From Gemmatimonas sp. (GTDB lineage: Bacteria > Gemmatimonadota > Gemmatimonadetes > Gemmatimonadales > Gemmatimonadaceae): DNA of 33,835 bases. The translations under genes and the position numbers were made by a program. The stretch covers positions 1-33,835 of the forward strand of contig JAABRO010000031.1 in assembly GCA_011390885.1 (NCBI GenBank). Direction: 5' to 3'. Under the pieces are notes generated by a model. The model did no database searches. It worked only from the letters and a program-made list of their open reading frames with translations, and had not been told where the DNA came from. Below are positions 22,901-29,910 of the stretch, piece by piece; positions within the stretch are counted from its first letter, which is position 1, and each line of letters opens with the position of its first letter.

Positions 22901-23881
22901 ATGTCGCGGCCGATGGTGGTGGTCACGCGGCGCCTGCCGGAGGTCGTGGAGGCGGTGATTGCGGAGCGGTTCGACGCGCACTTCAACCGCACCGACTCGG
23001 CGTTGTCGGCGAGTGCCCTGGCCGATGCGCTGCGCACGGCCGACGGTGTGCTGTGCACGGTCACGGATCGCTTCACGGCGCAGCACTTCGCCGTGTCGGG
23101 GCTTCGCGCGAAGGTGCTCGCCAACTTCGGCGTGGGGGTGAACCACATCGACCTCGCGGCGGCCAAGGCGGCAGGCGTGATCGTGACGAACACGCCGGGC
23201 GTGCTCACCGACGACACGGCCGACGTGGCGCTCGCGCTCATCCTGATGACGATGCGCCGGCTCGGCGAAGGGGAGCGGCTGCTGCGCACGGGCGCGTGGA
23301 GCGGCTGGCGTCCGATGTTCATGCTCGGGCATTCGCCGCGCGACAAGGTGCTCGGCATCGTGGGGTATGGCCGCATCGGGCGTGCGGTGGCGCGTCGCGC
23401 GCACGCGGCGCTCGGCATGCGCGTGCAGTGGTGGTCGCCGCGCGACCCGAAGGTGGACGGCCCGGAGGACGCGGGGCCGGCCGATGCGGTGCGCGTGGAC
23501 ACGATCGACGAGCTGCTGCGCACGTCCGATGTGGTGTCGCTGCACTGCCCGTCCACGGCGGAGACGCGGCACCTCATGAACGCGGAGCGGCTGCGCCTCA
23601 TGCCGTCGCACGCGCTGCTGATCAACACGGCGCGTGGCGACATCGTGGACGAACACGCGCTGGTGCAGGCGCTGCGCGAGCGCGCGATCGCCGGTGCGGG
23701 GCTCGATGTGTACGAGTTCGAGCCCACGGTGCTGCCGGACCTGCGCGAGCTCGAGCAGGTGGTGCTGCTGCCGCACATGGGCACGTCCACGGTGGAGACG
23801 CGCGTGGCGATGGGCGAGTGCGCGGTGCGGAACCTCACGGCCGCACTCGCGGGCGAGGTTCCGCCCGACCGCGTGGCCTGA
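22901..23881 (+). CDS. D-2-hydroxyacid dehydrogenase (hydroxypyruvate/glyoxylate reductase type)
   Basis: A 326-residue NAD(P)-dependent enzyme. NFGVGVNHIDLAAAKAAGV (76-93) and NTPGVLTDDTADVALALIL (97-115) are hallmark substrate and interdomain segments. The Rossmann motif is VGYGRIG (154-160). Catalytic Arg245 lies in NTARGDIVDE, the Glu in DVYEFEP (E272) and the His in LPHMGTSTVETR (H292). The cofactor loop after the second strand reads WWSPRDP, with Arg181 where NADPH-using reductases carry a basic residue, so NADPH is plausible. The gene starts two bases after the aminotransferase stop (ATG 22901; a GTG at 22895 overlapping that stop is the alternative). The pairing suggests reduction of hydroxypyruvate to D-glycerate. 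Confidence 0.93.
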   Translation: MSRPMVVVTRRLPEVVEAVIAERFDAHFNRTDSALSASALADALRTADGVLCTVTDRFTAQHFAVSGLRAKVLANFGVGVNHIDLAAAKAAGVIVTNTPGVLTDDTADVALALILMTMRRLGEGERLLRTGAWSGWRPMFMLGHSPRDKVLGIVGYGRIGRAVARRAHAALGMRVQWWSPRDPKVDGPEDAGPADAVRVDTIDELLRTSDVVSLHCPSTAETRHLMNAERLRLMPSHALLINTARGDIVDEHALVQALRERAIAGAGLDVYEFEPTVLPDLRELEQVVLLPHMGTSTVETRVAMGECAVRNLTAALAGEVPPDRVA

Positions 23882-23892
23882 CCGTGGAGCCG

Positions 23893-24741
23893 ATGGGCGC
23901 GCCTCGCGCGACGCCGGAGTTCACCACGCCGGTGCACTCGGGGCTGCTGCAGGCGCCGCCTGCCGCAAAGCCGGTGGGTGGCCTGATGCACTACGAGGCG
24001 GTGGCGTCGCGCTTCCTGCCGCAGCCGCACGACGTGGTGGTGTGTACGCCGCCAGGCTACGAGCACGATACGGAGCGGCGCTATCCCGTGGTGTACCTGC
24101 ACGACGGGCAGAACGTGTTCGACGAGTATCCCATGGCACCGTTCGGCGTGCAGTGGGGCGTGGACACGACGGCGCGCGCGCTCGCGCACGCGCAGGCGAT
24201 CGAGCCGCTCATCCTCGTGGCCGTGGGAAACGCGGGTCGAGAGCGCATCGACGAGTACACCCCCACACGCGATGCGGGACACGATGCGGGCGGGCTCGCG
24301 GATCGGTACGGCCAGATGCTCACCTACGAGCTCAAGCCGTTCATCGACCGGCACTATCGCACCAAGCGCGACGCCGCGAACACGGGGCTGGTGGGGAGTT
24401 CGCTGGGCGGGCTGCTCACGCTGCATTTGGGGCTCACCCATCCGGCGGTGTTCGGCAAGCTGGCGCTCATGTCGCCGTCGGTGTGGTGGGACGATCGCTG
24501 GATCGTGCGGCAGCTGGTGACGGGCGTGGGTGGCCGTCCGGACCTCACGATCTGGCTGGACGTGGGCACGCACGAGACGCGCATGCTGCGCGGGTCGCGG
24601 CTGCTGGTGCGCGTGCTGCAGCGACGCGGCTGGCGGCTGGGCGAGGACCTCGAGTACGAGGAGGTCGAGGGCGGACTGCACGACGAGCGGTCGTGGGGGC
24701 TGCGGATCGGACGCGTGCTGCGATTCCTCTTTCCAGGGTGA
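23893..24741 (+). CDS. Alpha/beta-hydrolase esterase (enterochelin-esterase-like, PF00756)
   Basis: A 282-residue cytoplasmic hydrolase of the putative esterase family that includes Fes/IroE-like and S-formylglutathione-hydrolase relatives. Visible: VVVCTPPGYEHDTERRYPVVYLHDGQNVFDE (oxyanion side), LILVAVGNAGRERIDEYTP, the nucleophile elbow GSSLGG (Ser170), SVWWDDRWI, the acid strand IWLDVGTHE, and the His in GGLHDERSWG. All parts of the triad are therefore in place. There is no signal peptide. The ATG at 23893 is chosen; a GTG at 23884, two bases after the previous stop, is possible. The substrate is unknown, and its place behind the reductase may reflect only operon packing. Confidence 0.87.
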   Translation: MGAPRATPEFTTPVHSGLLQAPPAAKPVGGLMHYEAVASRFLPQPHDVVVCTPPGYEHDTERRYPVVYLHDGQNVFDEYPMAPFGVQWGVDTTARALAHAQAIEPLILVAVGNAGRERIDEYTPTRDAGHDAGGLADRYGQMLTYELKPFIDRHYRTKRDAANTGLVGSSLGGLLTLHLGLTHPAVFGKLALMSPSVWWDDRWIVRQLVTGVGGRPDLTIWLDVGTHETRMLRGSRLLVRVLQRRGWRLGEDLEYEEVEGGLHDERSWGLRIGRVLRFLFPG

Positions 24742-24745
24742 CGGG

Positions 24746-25489
24746 ATGGCTGTGAGGAAGAAGGTGCTCGAACCGGAGCGGTTCGAGGGGTTCGGAGCCG
24801 GAGCACTGCGCTTCCTGCGGTCGCTCGCGCGCAACAATCGCAAGGAGTGGTTCGAGGCGCATCGCGACGACTACGAGCGCGAGATCAAGCGGCCGCTCAT
24901 GGCGCTGATCGAGGAGGTGGACGTGCACCTCGCCACGATCGCGCCGGAGATCGTGGGCACGAAGAAGTCGATGTTCCGCATTCACCGCGACGTGCGCTTC
25001 AGCAAGGACAAGCGGCCGTACAAGACGCACGCGGCGTGCTGGTTCTATCACCGCGACGCGGGGCGCGCCGTGGGCGAGAATGCGGCGCACGGGGGTGCGG
25101 GGTTCTACTTCCACTTCGCACCCGGCGAGGTGTTCACCGGCGGTGGCGTGTGGATGCCGCCGCGACCGGCGCTGCTGCGCATTCGCGACGCGATCGCGGA
25201 AGCGCCCGAGGTGTTCACCGACCTGGTCACGGCGCCGGCGTTCAGGCGGCGCTTCGGGAAGCTCGAGCAGGAGCACATGCTGGTGCGCATGCCGCGCGGT
25301 TACGCGCCCGATCATCCGGCAGGCGACTGGCTGCGCTACCAGTCGTTCACGGCCGGCCACGCGCTCGACGAGTCGGCGATCGGCTCCCGCAAGCTCATCG
25401 ACACGCTGGTGAAGGACTTCACGGTGATGCTGCCGCTCGTGCGCTGGATCAACAGCGTGAGCGGGTTGCCGGACGCCAGGAGCCGGTGA
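24746..25489 (+). CDS. DUF2461 family protein (TIGR02453-like)
   Basis: A 247-residue soluble protein recognised by the DUF2461 signatures: FLRSLARNNRKEWFEAHRDDYE near the N-terminus, MFRIHRDVRFSKDKRPYKTHAACWF in the centre, and GAGFYFHFAPGEVFTGGGVWMPPRPALLRIRDAI. Its length is typical (about 220-250). No enzymatic motif is evident and the biochemical role of the family is not known to me. It starts four bases after the esterase stop and overlaps the HAD gene by four bases, so it is inside the operon. Confidence 0.9.
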   Translation: MAVRKKVLEPERFEGFGAGALRFLRSLARNNRKEWFEAHRDDYEREIKRPLMALIEEVDVHLATIAPEIVGTKKSMFRIHRDVRFSKDKRPYKTHAACWFYHRDAGRAVGENAAHGGAGFYFHFAPGEVFTGGGVWMPPRPALLRIRDAIAEAPEVFTDLVTAPAFRRRFGKLEQEHMLVRMPRGYAPDHPAGDWLRYQSFTAGHALDESAIGSRKLIDTLVKDFTVMLPLVRWINSVSGLPDARSR

Positions 25490-26133
25490 CGGCGGGCGCA
25501 CCGCCCGGCCTCGTGGTGTTCGACTTCGACGGCACGCTCGCGGACACGTTTCCCGTGTTTCGTGATGTGTTCGACGAGGTGATCGACCGCTTTGCCCTGC
25601 GACGCCCGGACGCGCAGGACGTGGCCATGCTGCGCGGGCAGACGTCGGCGGAGATCCTGCGCTGGCTCGGCGTGCCGCCGCTGCGGCTGCCGGCGATCAT
25701 GCGTCACGCGCGGATGCGCATGGCGGAGCGCGCGCACGAGCTCTCGCTGTTTCCGGGCATGGACGCGATCGTGCGCGGCGTCGCCGCACGCGGCCTGCAC
25801 GTGGCGGTGGTGTCGTCGAACGCGGAGCGCACCGTGCGCACGGTGCTGCGCGCGTCGCTGTGCGCCGAGGTGCATGCGTTCCGGTGCGGGGTGAGCGTGT
25901 TCGGCAAGGCGGCGCGGGTGCGCGGGCTCATGCGTCGTGCGCGCGTGACGCCGCAGCACACGGTGGTGGTGGGCGACGAGGAGCGGGACATCGCGGCGGC
26001 GCGCGCAGTGGGGGCGCGGGCCGTCGCGGTGACGTGGGGGTACGCGGCGGCCGAGGCGCTGCGGGAGGCGGACGTGGTGTGCACCGACGTTGGGCAGCTG
26101 GCGTCGCATCTCGGCATCGGCGACCTCGGCTGA
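25486..26133 (+). CDS. HAD-superfamily hydrolase (phosphoglycolate phosphatase-like)
   Basis: A 215-residue phosphatase of HAD subfamily I. Motif I is VVFDFDGTLADT (Asp13 nucleophile, Asp15). Motif II is VAVVSSNAE, the lysine motif FGKAARV, and motif IV VVVGDEERDIAAARAVG. A helical cap (about 20-85) matches the Gph/PPase-like group. The GTG start overlaps the DUF2461 stop (GTGA), with AGGAG five bases upstream. Substrates in this group vary; phosphoglycolate would fit the glyoxylate-using genes at the head of the operon, but this is inference. The gene closes the plus-strand run, and a weak long-loop hairpin follows. Confidence 0.9.
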   Translation: MTAGAPPGLVVFDFDGTLADTFPVFRDVFDEVIDRFALRRPDAQDVAMLRGQTSAEILRWLGVPPLRLPAIMRHARMRMAERAHELSLFPGMDAIVRGVAARGLHVAVVSSNAERTVRTVLRASLCAEVHAFRCGVSVFGKAARVRGLMRRARVTPQHTVVVGDEERDIAAARAVGARAVAVTWGYAAAEALREADVVCTDVGQLASHLGIGDLG

Positions 26134-26148
26134 CGATCGGCGGGTCGC

Positions 26149-26170
26149 GGCCTCGTGACGGCCTCGCGAC
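26149..26170. repeat. Tandem imperfect 11-bp repeat
   Basis: GGCCTCGTGAC is followed directly by GGCCTCGCGAC in the 160-base gap after the HAD gene. It may be incidental. Nothing else is seen in this gap except a strong -10 box at 26244. Confidence 0.4.
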
Positions 26171-26243
26171 GGCCGCGTGCGAGCACCGCAGCGCGCCGAG
26201 CGCGCGTGCAAGGAAATGATGATGGTCCCTTGGGCGATCGGCG

Positions 26244-26249
26244 TATACT
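26244..26249 (+). promoter_or_regulatory. TATACT -10 box for the exported-protein genes
   Basis: TATACT is close to the sigma-70 consensus and stands out in this GC-rich DNA. It lies 44 bases before the ATG at 26294. No good -35 hexamer is found at 16-18 bases upstream. It probably drives the 26294-28378 genes. Confidence 0.5.
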
Positions 26250-26293
26250 CGAGTCCAGTCACCGCATGGACTTCACGCTCAACGCCCGCCCGC

Positions 26294-27601
26294 ATGCCTC
26301 GCCTGCCCGCCCTTCGTCTTGCGCGTCTGCTGCCGTCGCTCGCTGCCGTGATCGGCGGCCTCGCGACCGGGCGTGCCGACGTGGGAGCGCAGTCCGCGCC
26401 GCTGGAGCCGTGCGAGGCCACGGTCGTGCGCCGCGAGACGCTTCGCGATTCGGCTGGCAACCTGCTGTATGTCTCACCCGACGTGATCGTGGCCCGCGAT
26501 GGGGAACTGCTGTTCGCGGGGCACTCCACGGCACGCTTTCATCGCCAGGCCAATGGCTCGTTCGACGAGGGCGTCCCCAACGCCTTCGCTGTGGCGGTTC
26601 GCTCGGCGAACGGCGTGGTGCGCACGTTCCCGGTGCCTTCGGCGCTGGCCGCCGCCACGCTGCGCGACCTGCGCGCCGTGGCGCTGCCCAACGGGCGCTG
26701 GGGCGTGCTCTTCCTCGATTACCCGGACGCGGGCAGGCCCGAGACGCCGCGCCCGGACACGGCGCTGTGGTTCGGCGTGCTGGGCGCGCGCGGGTGGACA
26801 TCGGTGGAGCAGGTGCCCGTGCCCGACGGGGTGCAGCTGCTGACCCCGGTCGCACGTCCGCTGCAGGTCGCCGGCGATCGGGTGCTCGCCGCGGTGCCGG
26901 CCACGGACGCGTCGGGTGAGAGTGGCGTGCTGCTGGCCGAACGTGCCGGAGGGCGCTGGACCGCGCGCCATCATGCCGTGCGCGGACTCGGCTACGCGGG
27001 CCTCGCCGTCGACGGTGCATCGCGCCTGCCCACCGTGGTCGCCGTGCGACCGGACGATCGGGCGGCACGCTCGAGCAATGAAGTGTTCCTCTATCATCCC
27101 GGGCGCGCCACGGACTCGCTGGTGAAGGTCCCCGTCGATCGCGCGGCGCCTGCGCACGATCCGATCATGCACGCCACCGCGCGCGGCCTGAGCATCGCGT
27201 GGCTCGCGGACGTGCAGGCAAACGGCGAGACGCAGCGCATCCCCTATCACAGCGTCGTGCGCGATGGCATGCCGGACACGGCGAGGCCGATCGGCAAGCC
27301 GTCCACACGCCTCATCACCATGCCCGACGGAGGCGACCGCGTGGTCGCCGTCACGTCGCGCAGCAGTGCCATGGACACCATCCAGGTGGATATCCAAACA
27401 CTCCCCGCGTCCTCACGGGGAGTCCGACTCACACACCGCGGCACCTTCGCCGACGTCATCGGTGCGACGCGGTGGAACGAGTCGGAGTTGGTCGTGACGT
27501 TGCTCAACGCCACGACGGTGGGGACCATCACGCTCTCGAGCGAGGTGTTCTGGATCAAGGCACAGTGCTCCCCCAACCCGGAGGGCCGTCGCGTGCCTTG
27601 A
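26294..27601 (+). CDS. Exported protein of unknown function
   Basis: A 435-residue protein. The ATG at 26294 gives a clear signal peptide (LRLARLLPSLAAVIGGLATG, cut near GAQS); earlier in-frame ATGs at 26177 and 26216 lie upstream of the TATACT box. The mature part consists of repeated short strands with patterns such as GRWGVLFLDYP, RGLSIAWLADV and GDRVVAVTSRS, which suggests a beta-propeller-like fold, but no repeat signature is strong enough to name it. Only two Cys occur, in EPCEA and AQCSPN, at the two ends of the mature chain; they could close the propeller. It is followed 27 bases later by a lipoprotein gene with a good ribosome site, so they may form an operon. Confidence 0.65.
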   Translation: MPRLPALRLARLLPSLAAVIGGLATGRADVGAQSAPLEPCEATVVRRETLRDSAGNLLYVSPDVIVARDGELLFAGHSTARFHRQANGSFDEGVPNAFAVAVRSANGVVRTFPVPSALAAATLRDLRAVALPNGRWGVLFLDYPDAGRPETPRPDTALWFGVLGARGWTSVEQVPVPDGVQLLTPVARPLQVAGDRVLAAVPATDASGESGVLLAERAGGRWTARHHAVRGLGYAGLAVDGASRLPTVVAVRPDDRAARSSNEVFLYHPGRATDSLVKVPVDRAAPAHDPIMHATARGLSIAWLADVQANGETQRIPYHSVVRDGMPDTARPIGKPSTRLITMPDGGDRVVAVTSRSSAMDTIQVDIQTLPASSRGVRLTHRGTFADVIGATRWNESELVVTLLNATTVGTITLSSEVFWIKAQCSPNPEGRRVP

Positions 27602-27628
27602 GCACTCATACCACAAGGAGCAGGACTG

Positions 27629-28378
27629 ATGCATACACGAATCCTGTGGCCGGCGCTGTTGCTCGTAGCTGCCGCCGCATGCTCATCCGATGGAGTCGGC
27701 CCCGTGGACATGCCATGGGAGCGCGCCTTCGACATGCCGCTGCCCCGCTTCCGGCAGCTGTCCCTCACCCCCACCGACGAGGCACGCCCCGCGGCCGATA
27801 CGCTGGCCGCTGCCGCCAGCTACTCGATCGACGACCTGCCCTCCGATTATGCGGAATTGCTGTCCCGCGGCACCCTCATCGCGGAAGGCTCGTCGGCCGA
27901 TGCCGGATTTCACACCGACCACAAGGTGGCCTTCGGCCAAGCGCTCGGCACGAGCCGCGGGAGCTACTACCGGAACGAGGTGAAACTGCGACTCCGCTAC
28001 GCCGGGCAGCAGATTGCTGAGGACGTGGGGTTCGCGACCGACCACTGCAACTGCCTCCACCTCAGGAATCCGTGGGGCGAGATCGCCAACGTGACCTTGT
28101 CGTTCGTCGGTGAGTGCGGCCACGGTGTCGACGCGTCGGCGCGCCACGACGCGCGACTGGAGTTCACGTATCCCGGCAAGGCCCCGTGGACGCTGCTCGC
28201 GCAATCCGAGTCCAGCACCGCACACGCCAGCCAGCCGCCATGCGCTGTCGGGAGTTCCGGCGGCGGCAGCGGAACGGACGGCGAGTGGTACCTCTGCTAC
28301 TGGGAAGACTATTACGACCACAACGGCGACTTCGTGCGCCGCGTCGACCTGGGCTGCATGCCGATCAACATGGAGTGA
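27629..28378 (+). CDS. Cysteine-rich lipoprotein of unknown function
   Basis: A 249-residue predicted lipoprotein. Signal residues LLLVAAAAC place the lipid-bearing Cys at 18. AAGGAG lies eight bases before the ATG. The mature protein has six further Cys, in DHCNCLHL, GECGHG, PPCAVG, YLCYWED and LGCMPI, an even number compatible with disulfides in the periplasm or at the surface. A Gly/Ser linker (SSGGGSGTDG) precedes a Tyr/Trp/Asp-rich end (WEDYYDHNGDF). I recognise no family. Base composition is a little lower in GC than its neighbours. Confidence 0.65.
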   Translation: MHTRILWPALLLVAAAACSSDGVGPVDMPWERAFDMPLPRFRQLSLTPTDEARPAADTLAAAASYSIDDLPSDYAELLSRGTLIAEGSSADAGFHTDHKVAFGQALGTSRGSYYRNEVKLRLRYAGQQIAEDVGFATDHCNCLHLRNPWGEIANVTLSFVGECGHGVDASARHDARLEFTYPGKAPWTLLAQSESSTAHASQPPCAVGSSGGGSGTDGEWYLCYWEDYYDHNGDFVRRVDLGCMPINME

Positions 28379-28498
28379 CGACGTGAGGCCTGCGAAGCGG
28401 CCTGCGGTCGCATTCGCTCGCACCACGTGAACGAACCCGCGGGCACTCGCCCGCCTTCCCGCGCTGCGTTCTCGCGCGATTCCCCCTACAGCACCCGT

Positions 28499-28510
28499 CT
28501 CCTTCGGGAG
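28499..28510 (+). promoter_or_regulatory. TTCG-loop hairpin beside a ribosome-binding site
   Basis: CTCC-TTCG-GGAG forms a four-base-pair stem with a stable TTCG loop directly before the ribosome site GGAGG (28512-28516). The CTCC arm could instead pair with the ribosome site itself, which would block it. The 143-base gap 28379-28521 holds nothing else I can support. Confidence 0.25.
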
Positions 28511-28521
28511 TGGAGGTATAG

Positions 28522-28989
28522 ATGCACACCCTGACCCGCTTCACCATGGCGGCGATCACCGCTGCCGCGCTCGTCCCGCTGCTGTCGCTGCAGGCGCAGG
28601 CACAGGTACCACGCGCACGCGCCGCGAAGGCCAGCCGCATCACCCTGGCCGTGGTCGACAGCATGCCCGTGGCCACGGCCAAGGCCATGCTCGTGCGCAA
28701 AGCCAACGGCGCTACCCTGCTCGTGCTCGACCGTCGGCACGCCACGCCGGAAACGCTCGGCCTCGGCCTCGCCGTGCTGCGCCGCGCCGAACGCACGACG
28801 CTCGAGCCCGGAGGACAACAGGTGATCCCCATCCAGGGCGGTGTCCCCACCGTGACGCCGTCGGCCCGACGCATGGCCTTCCTGCGAGATCGGATCGCTG
28901 AAGTCGGCGCCAGACCCCACGGTGCGCTGGGTGCGCTCGGACGCGGCAAGTTCATCGAGTTCGCCGACGAGCGATCCGCGCAGCGGTGA
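28522..28989 (+). CDS. Small exported protein of unknown function
   Basis: A 155-residue protein with a signal peptide (MAAITAAALVPLLSLQAQAQ, cut after AQA). A strong ribosome site GGAGG lies five bases before the ATG. The mature part has a compact alpha/beta look: RITLAVVDSMPVATAKAMLVRKANGATLLVLD, then ETLGLGLAVLRRAER. It has no Cys. I do not recognise a family. A set of hairpins follows within 70 bases. Confidence 0.65.
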   Translation: MHTLTRFTMAAITAAALVPLLSLQAQAQVPRARAAKASRITLAVVDSMPVATAKAMLVRKANGATLLVLDRRHATPETLGLGLAVLRRAERTTLEPGGQQVIPIQGGVPTVTPSARRMAFLRDRIAEVGARPHGALGALGRGKFIEFADERSAQR

Positions 28990-28990
28990 T

Positions 28991-29016
28991 ACGACCCGCG
29001 GTCGTGTCGCACGACC
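28991..29016 (+). terminator. Two overlapping, mutually exclusive hairpins
   Basis: ACGACC-CGC-GGTCGT (28991-29005) and GGTCGTG-TCG-CACGACC (29000-29016) share the GGTCGT segment, so only one can form at a time. They start two bases after the stop at 28989. Confidence 0.4.
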
Positions 29017-29019
29017 TGA

Positions 29020-29059
29020 ACCGTCAGCCGACGTGCCGTCTGGTACGCCGGCTGACGGT
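29020..29059 (+). terminator. Long hairpin before the pyrophosphatase gene
   Basis: ACCGTCAGCCG (29020-29030) pairs perfectly with CGGCTGACGGT (29049-29059). The 18-base interior can add six more pairs (one G-U) around a GTCT loop after a single mismatch. This is the largest stem in the window. No T-run follows; it probably ends the upstream transcript. Confidence 0.6.
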
Positions 29060-29099
29060 GCGCGTGGGGCACATCACGCCAGGCGCGCTGCACCGCCCC

Positions 29100-29105
29100 T
29101 ACATT
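29100..29105 (+). promoter_or_regulatory. TACATT box, six bases before the pyrophosphatase ATG
   Basis: TACATT-CTCGGC-ATG, same spacing as four other genes in the window, with no ribosome site. Suggests a leaderless mRNA. Confidence 0.45.
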
Positions 29106-29111
29106 CTCGGC

Positions 29112-29897
29112 ATGACCAGAGCATGCCTTGCCCACACGCCACGCGGCCGCTCGCGCCAGTTCTCCGTTCGGTCCACCCTGCCATGCATCGCTGTGCTCTG
29201 CACCGCCCTGCTCGGCTGTGGCACCGCGCAGGCGCCAGCACCGTCGCCACCGCGGCACCTGCTGCACGACTACACCGCGCTCGTGACGGACTCGCTCGTG
29301 GCGGACTCGGGTGCGACGCAATCACCTGGGACCGCATCGCCTGTGACCGCATCGCCCGGGGCAGGAACGATCGCGTCCGCCCCCCTCGTGCAGGTCGTCG
29401 TGGAGATCCCCGCCGGCACGAACGAGAAGTGGCAGGTGGAGAAGGCCACCGGTGCGCTCGAGTGGGAGCGCGAGAACGGCGTGCCGCGCGTGGTGCAGTA
29501 CCTCGGCTATCCGGGCAACTATGGCATCGTGCCGCGCACGCTGTTGCCGCGCGAGCTGGGGGGCGACGGCGATCCACTCGACGTGCTGCTGCTCGGGCCG
29601 GCGCAGCCGCGCGGCAGCGTCGTGCCGGCGCGCGTGATCGCGATGCTGCGACTCGTGGATCGCGGCGAGCGCGACGACAAGATCGTGGCCGTGCCCGTCA
29701 GTGGCCCGCTCAGTGATGCGCGCGACCTCGCGATACTCGAGGCTCGCTATCCCGGGGTACGACAGATCGTGGAGACCTGGTTCACCAACTACAAGGGACC
29801 GCGTGTTGCCGTCAGCAACGGCTGGGTGGACGCCGACTCCGCCATGCTCGTGGTGCAGGAAGCCAGCCGCTACTACGAGGCCGCGCCCAGGCCCTGA
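29112..29897 (+). CDS. Lipoprotein-type inorganic pyrophosphatase (family I)
   Basis: A 261-residue family I PPase, Mg-dependent, splitting pyrophosphate to phosphate. Catalytic landmarks are VVEIPAGTNEKWQVEK (97-111), YPGNYGIVPRTLLP (133-146), the signature GDGDPLDVLLLG (151-162) with its three Asp, RGERDDKIVAVP (184-195) and WFTNYKG. The first 36 residues form a lipoprotein signal (IAVLCTALLGC, lipobox Cys36). A Ser/Pro/Thr/Ala linker with a repeated ACCGCATCGCC segment follows. The enzyme should thus sit in the periplasm, unlike cytoplasmic Ppa. Its EIPAGTNEKW type belongs to a subgroup in which exported members occur. It could release phosphate from external pyrophosphate. Confidence 0.9.
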   Translation: MTRACLAHTPRGRSRQFSVRSTLPCIAVLCTALLGCGTAQAPAPSPPRHLLHDYTALVTDSLVADSGATQSPGTASPVTASPGAGTIASAPLVQVVVEIPAGTNEKWQVEKATGALEWERENGVPRVVQYLGYPGNYGIVPRTLLPRELGGDGDPLDVLLLGPAQPRGSVVPARVIAMLRLVDRGERDDKIVAVPVSGPLSDARDLAILEARYPGVRQIVETWFTNYKGPRVAVSNGWVDADSAMLVVQEASRYYEAAPRP

Positions 29898-29910
29898 GCC
29901 GACTCAGGGC
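29891..29910. terminator. Shared hairpin holding both stop codons of convergent genes
   Basis: GCCCTGAG-CCGA-CTCAGGGC, a perfect eight-base-pair stem. The TGA in the left arm ends the pyrophosphatase gene; the mirror TGA on the other strand ends the dehydratase gene. Both genes therefore end in CCC-TGA-G and use one two-way terminator. Confidence 0.7.
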
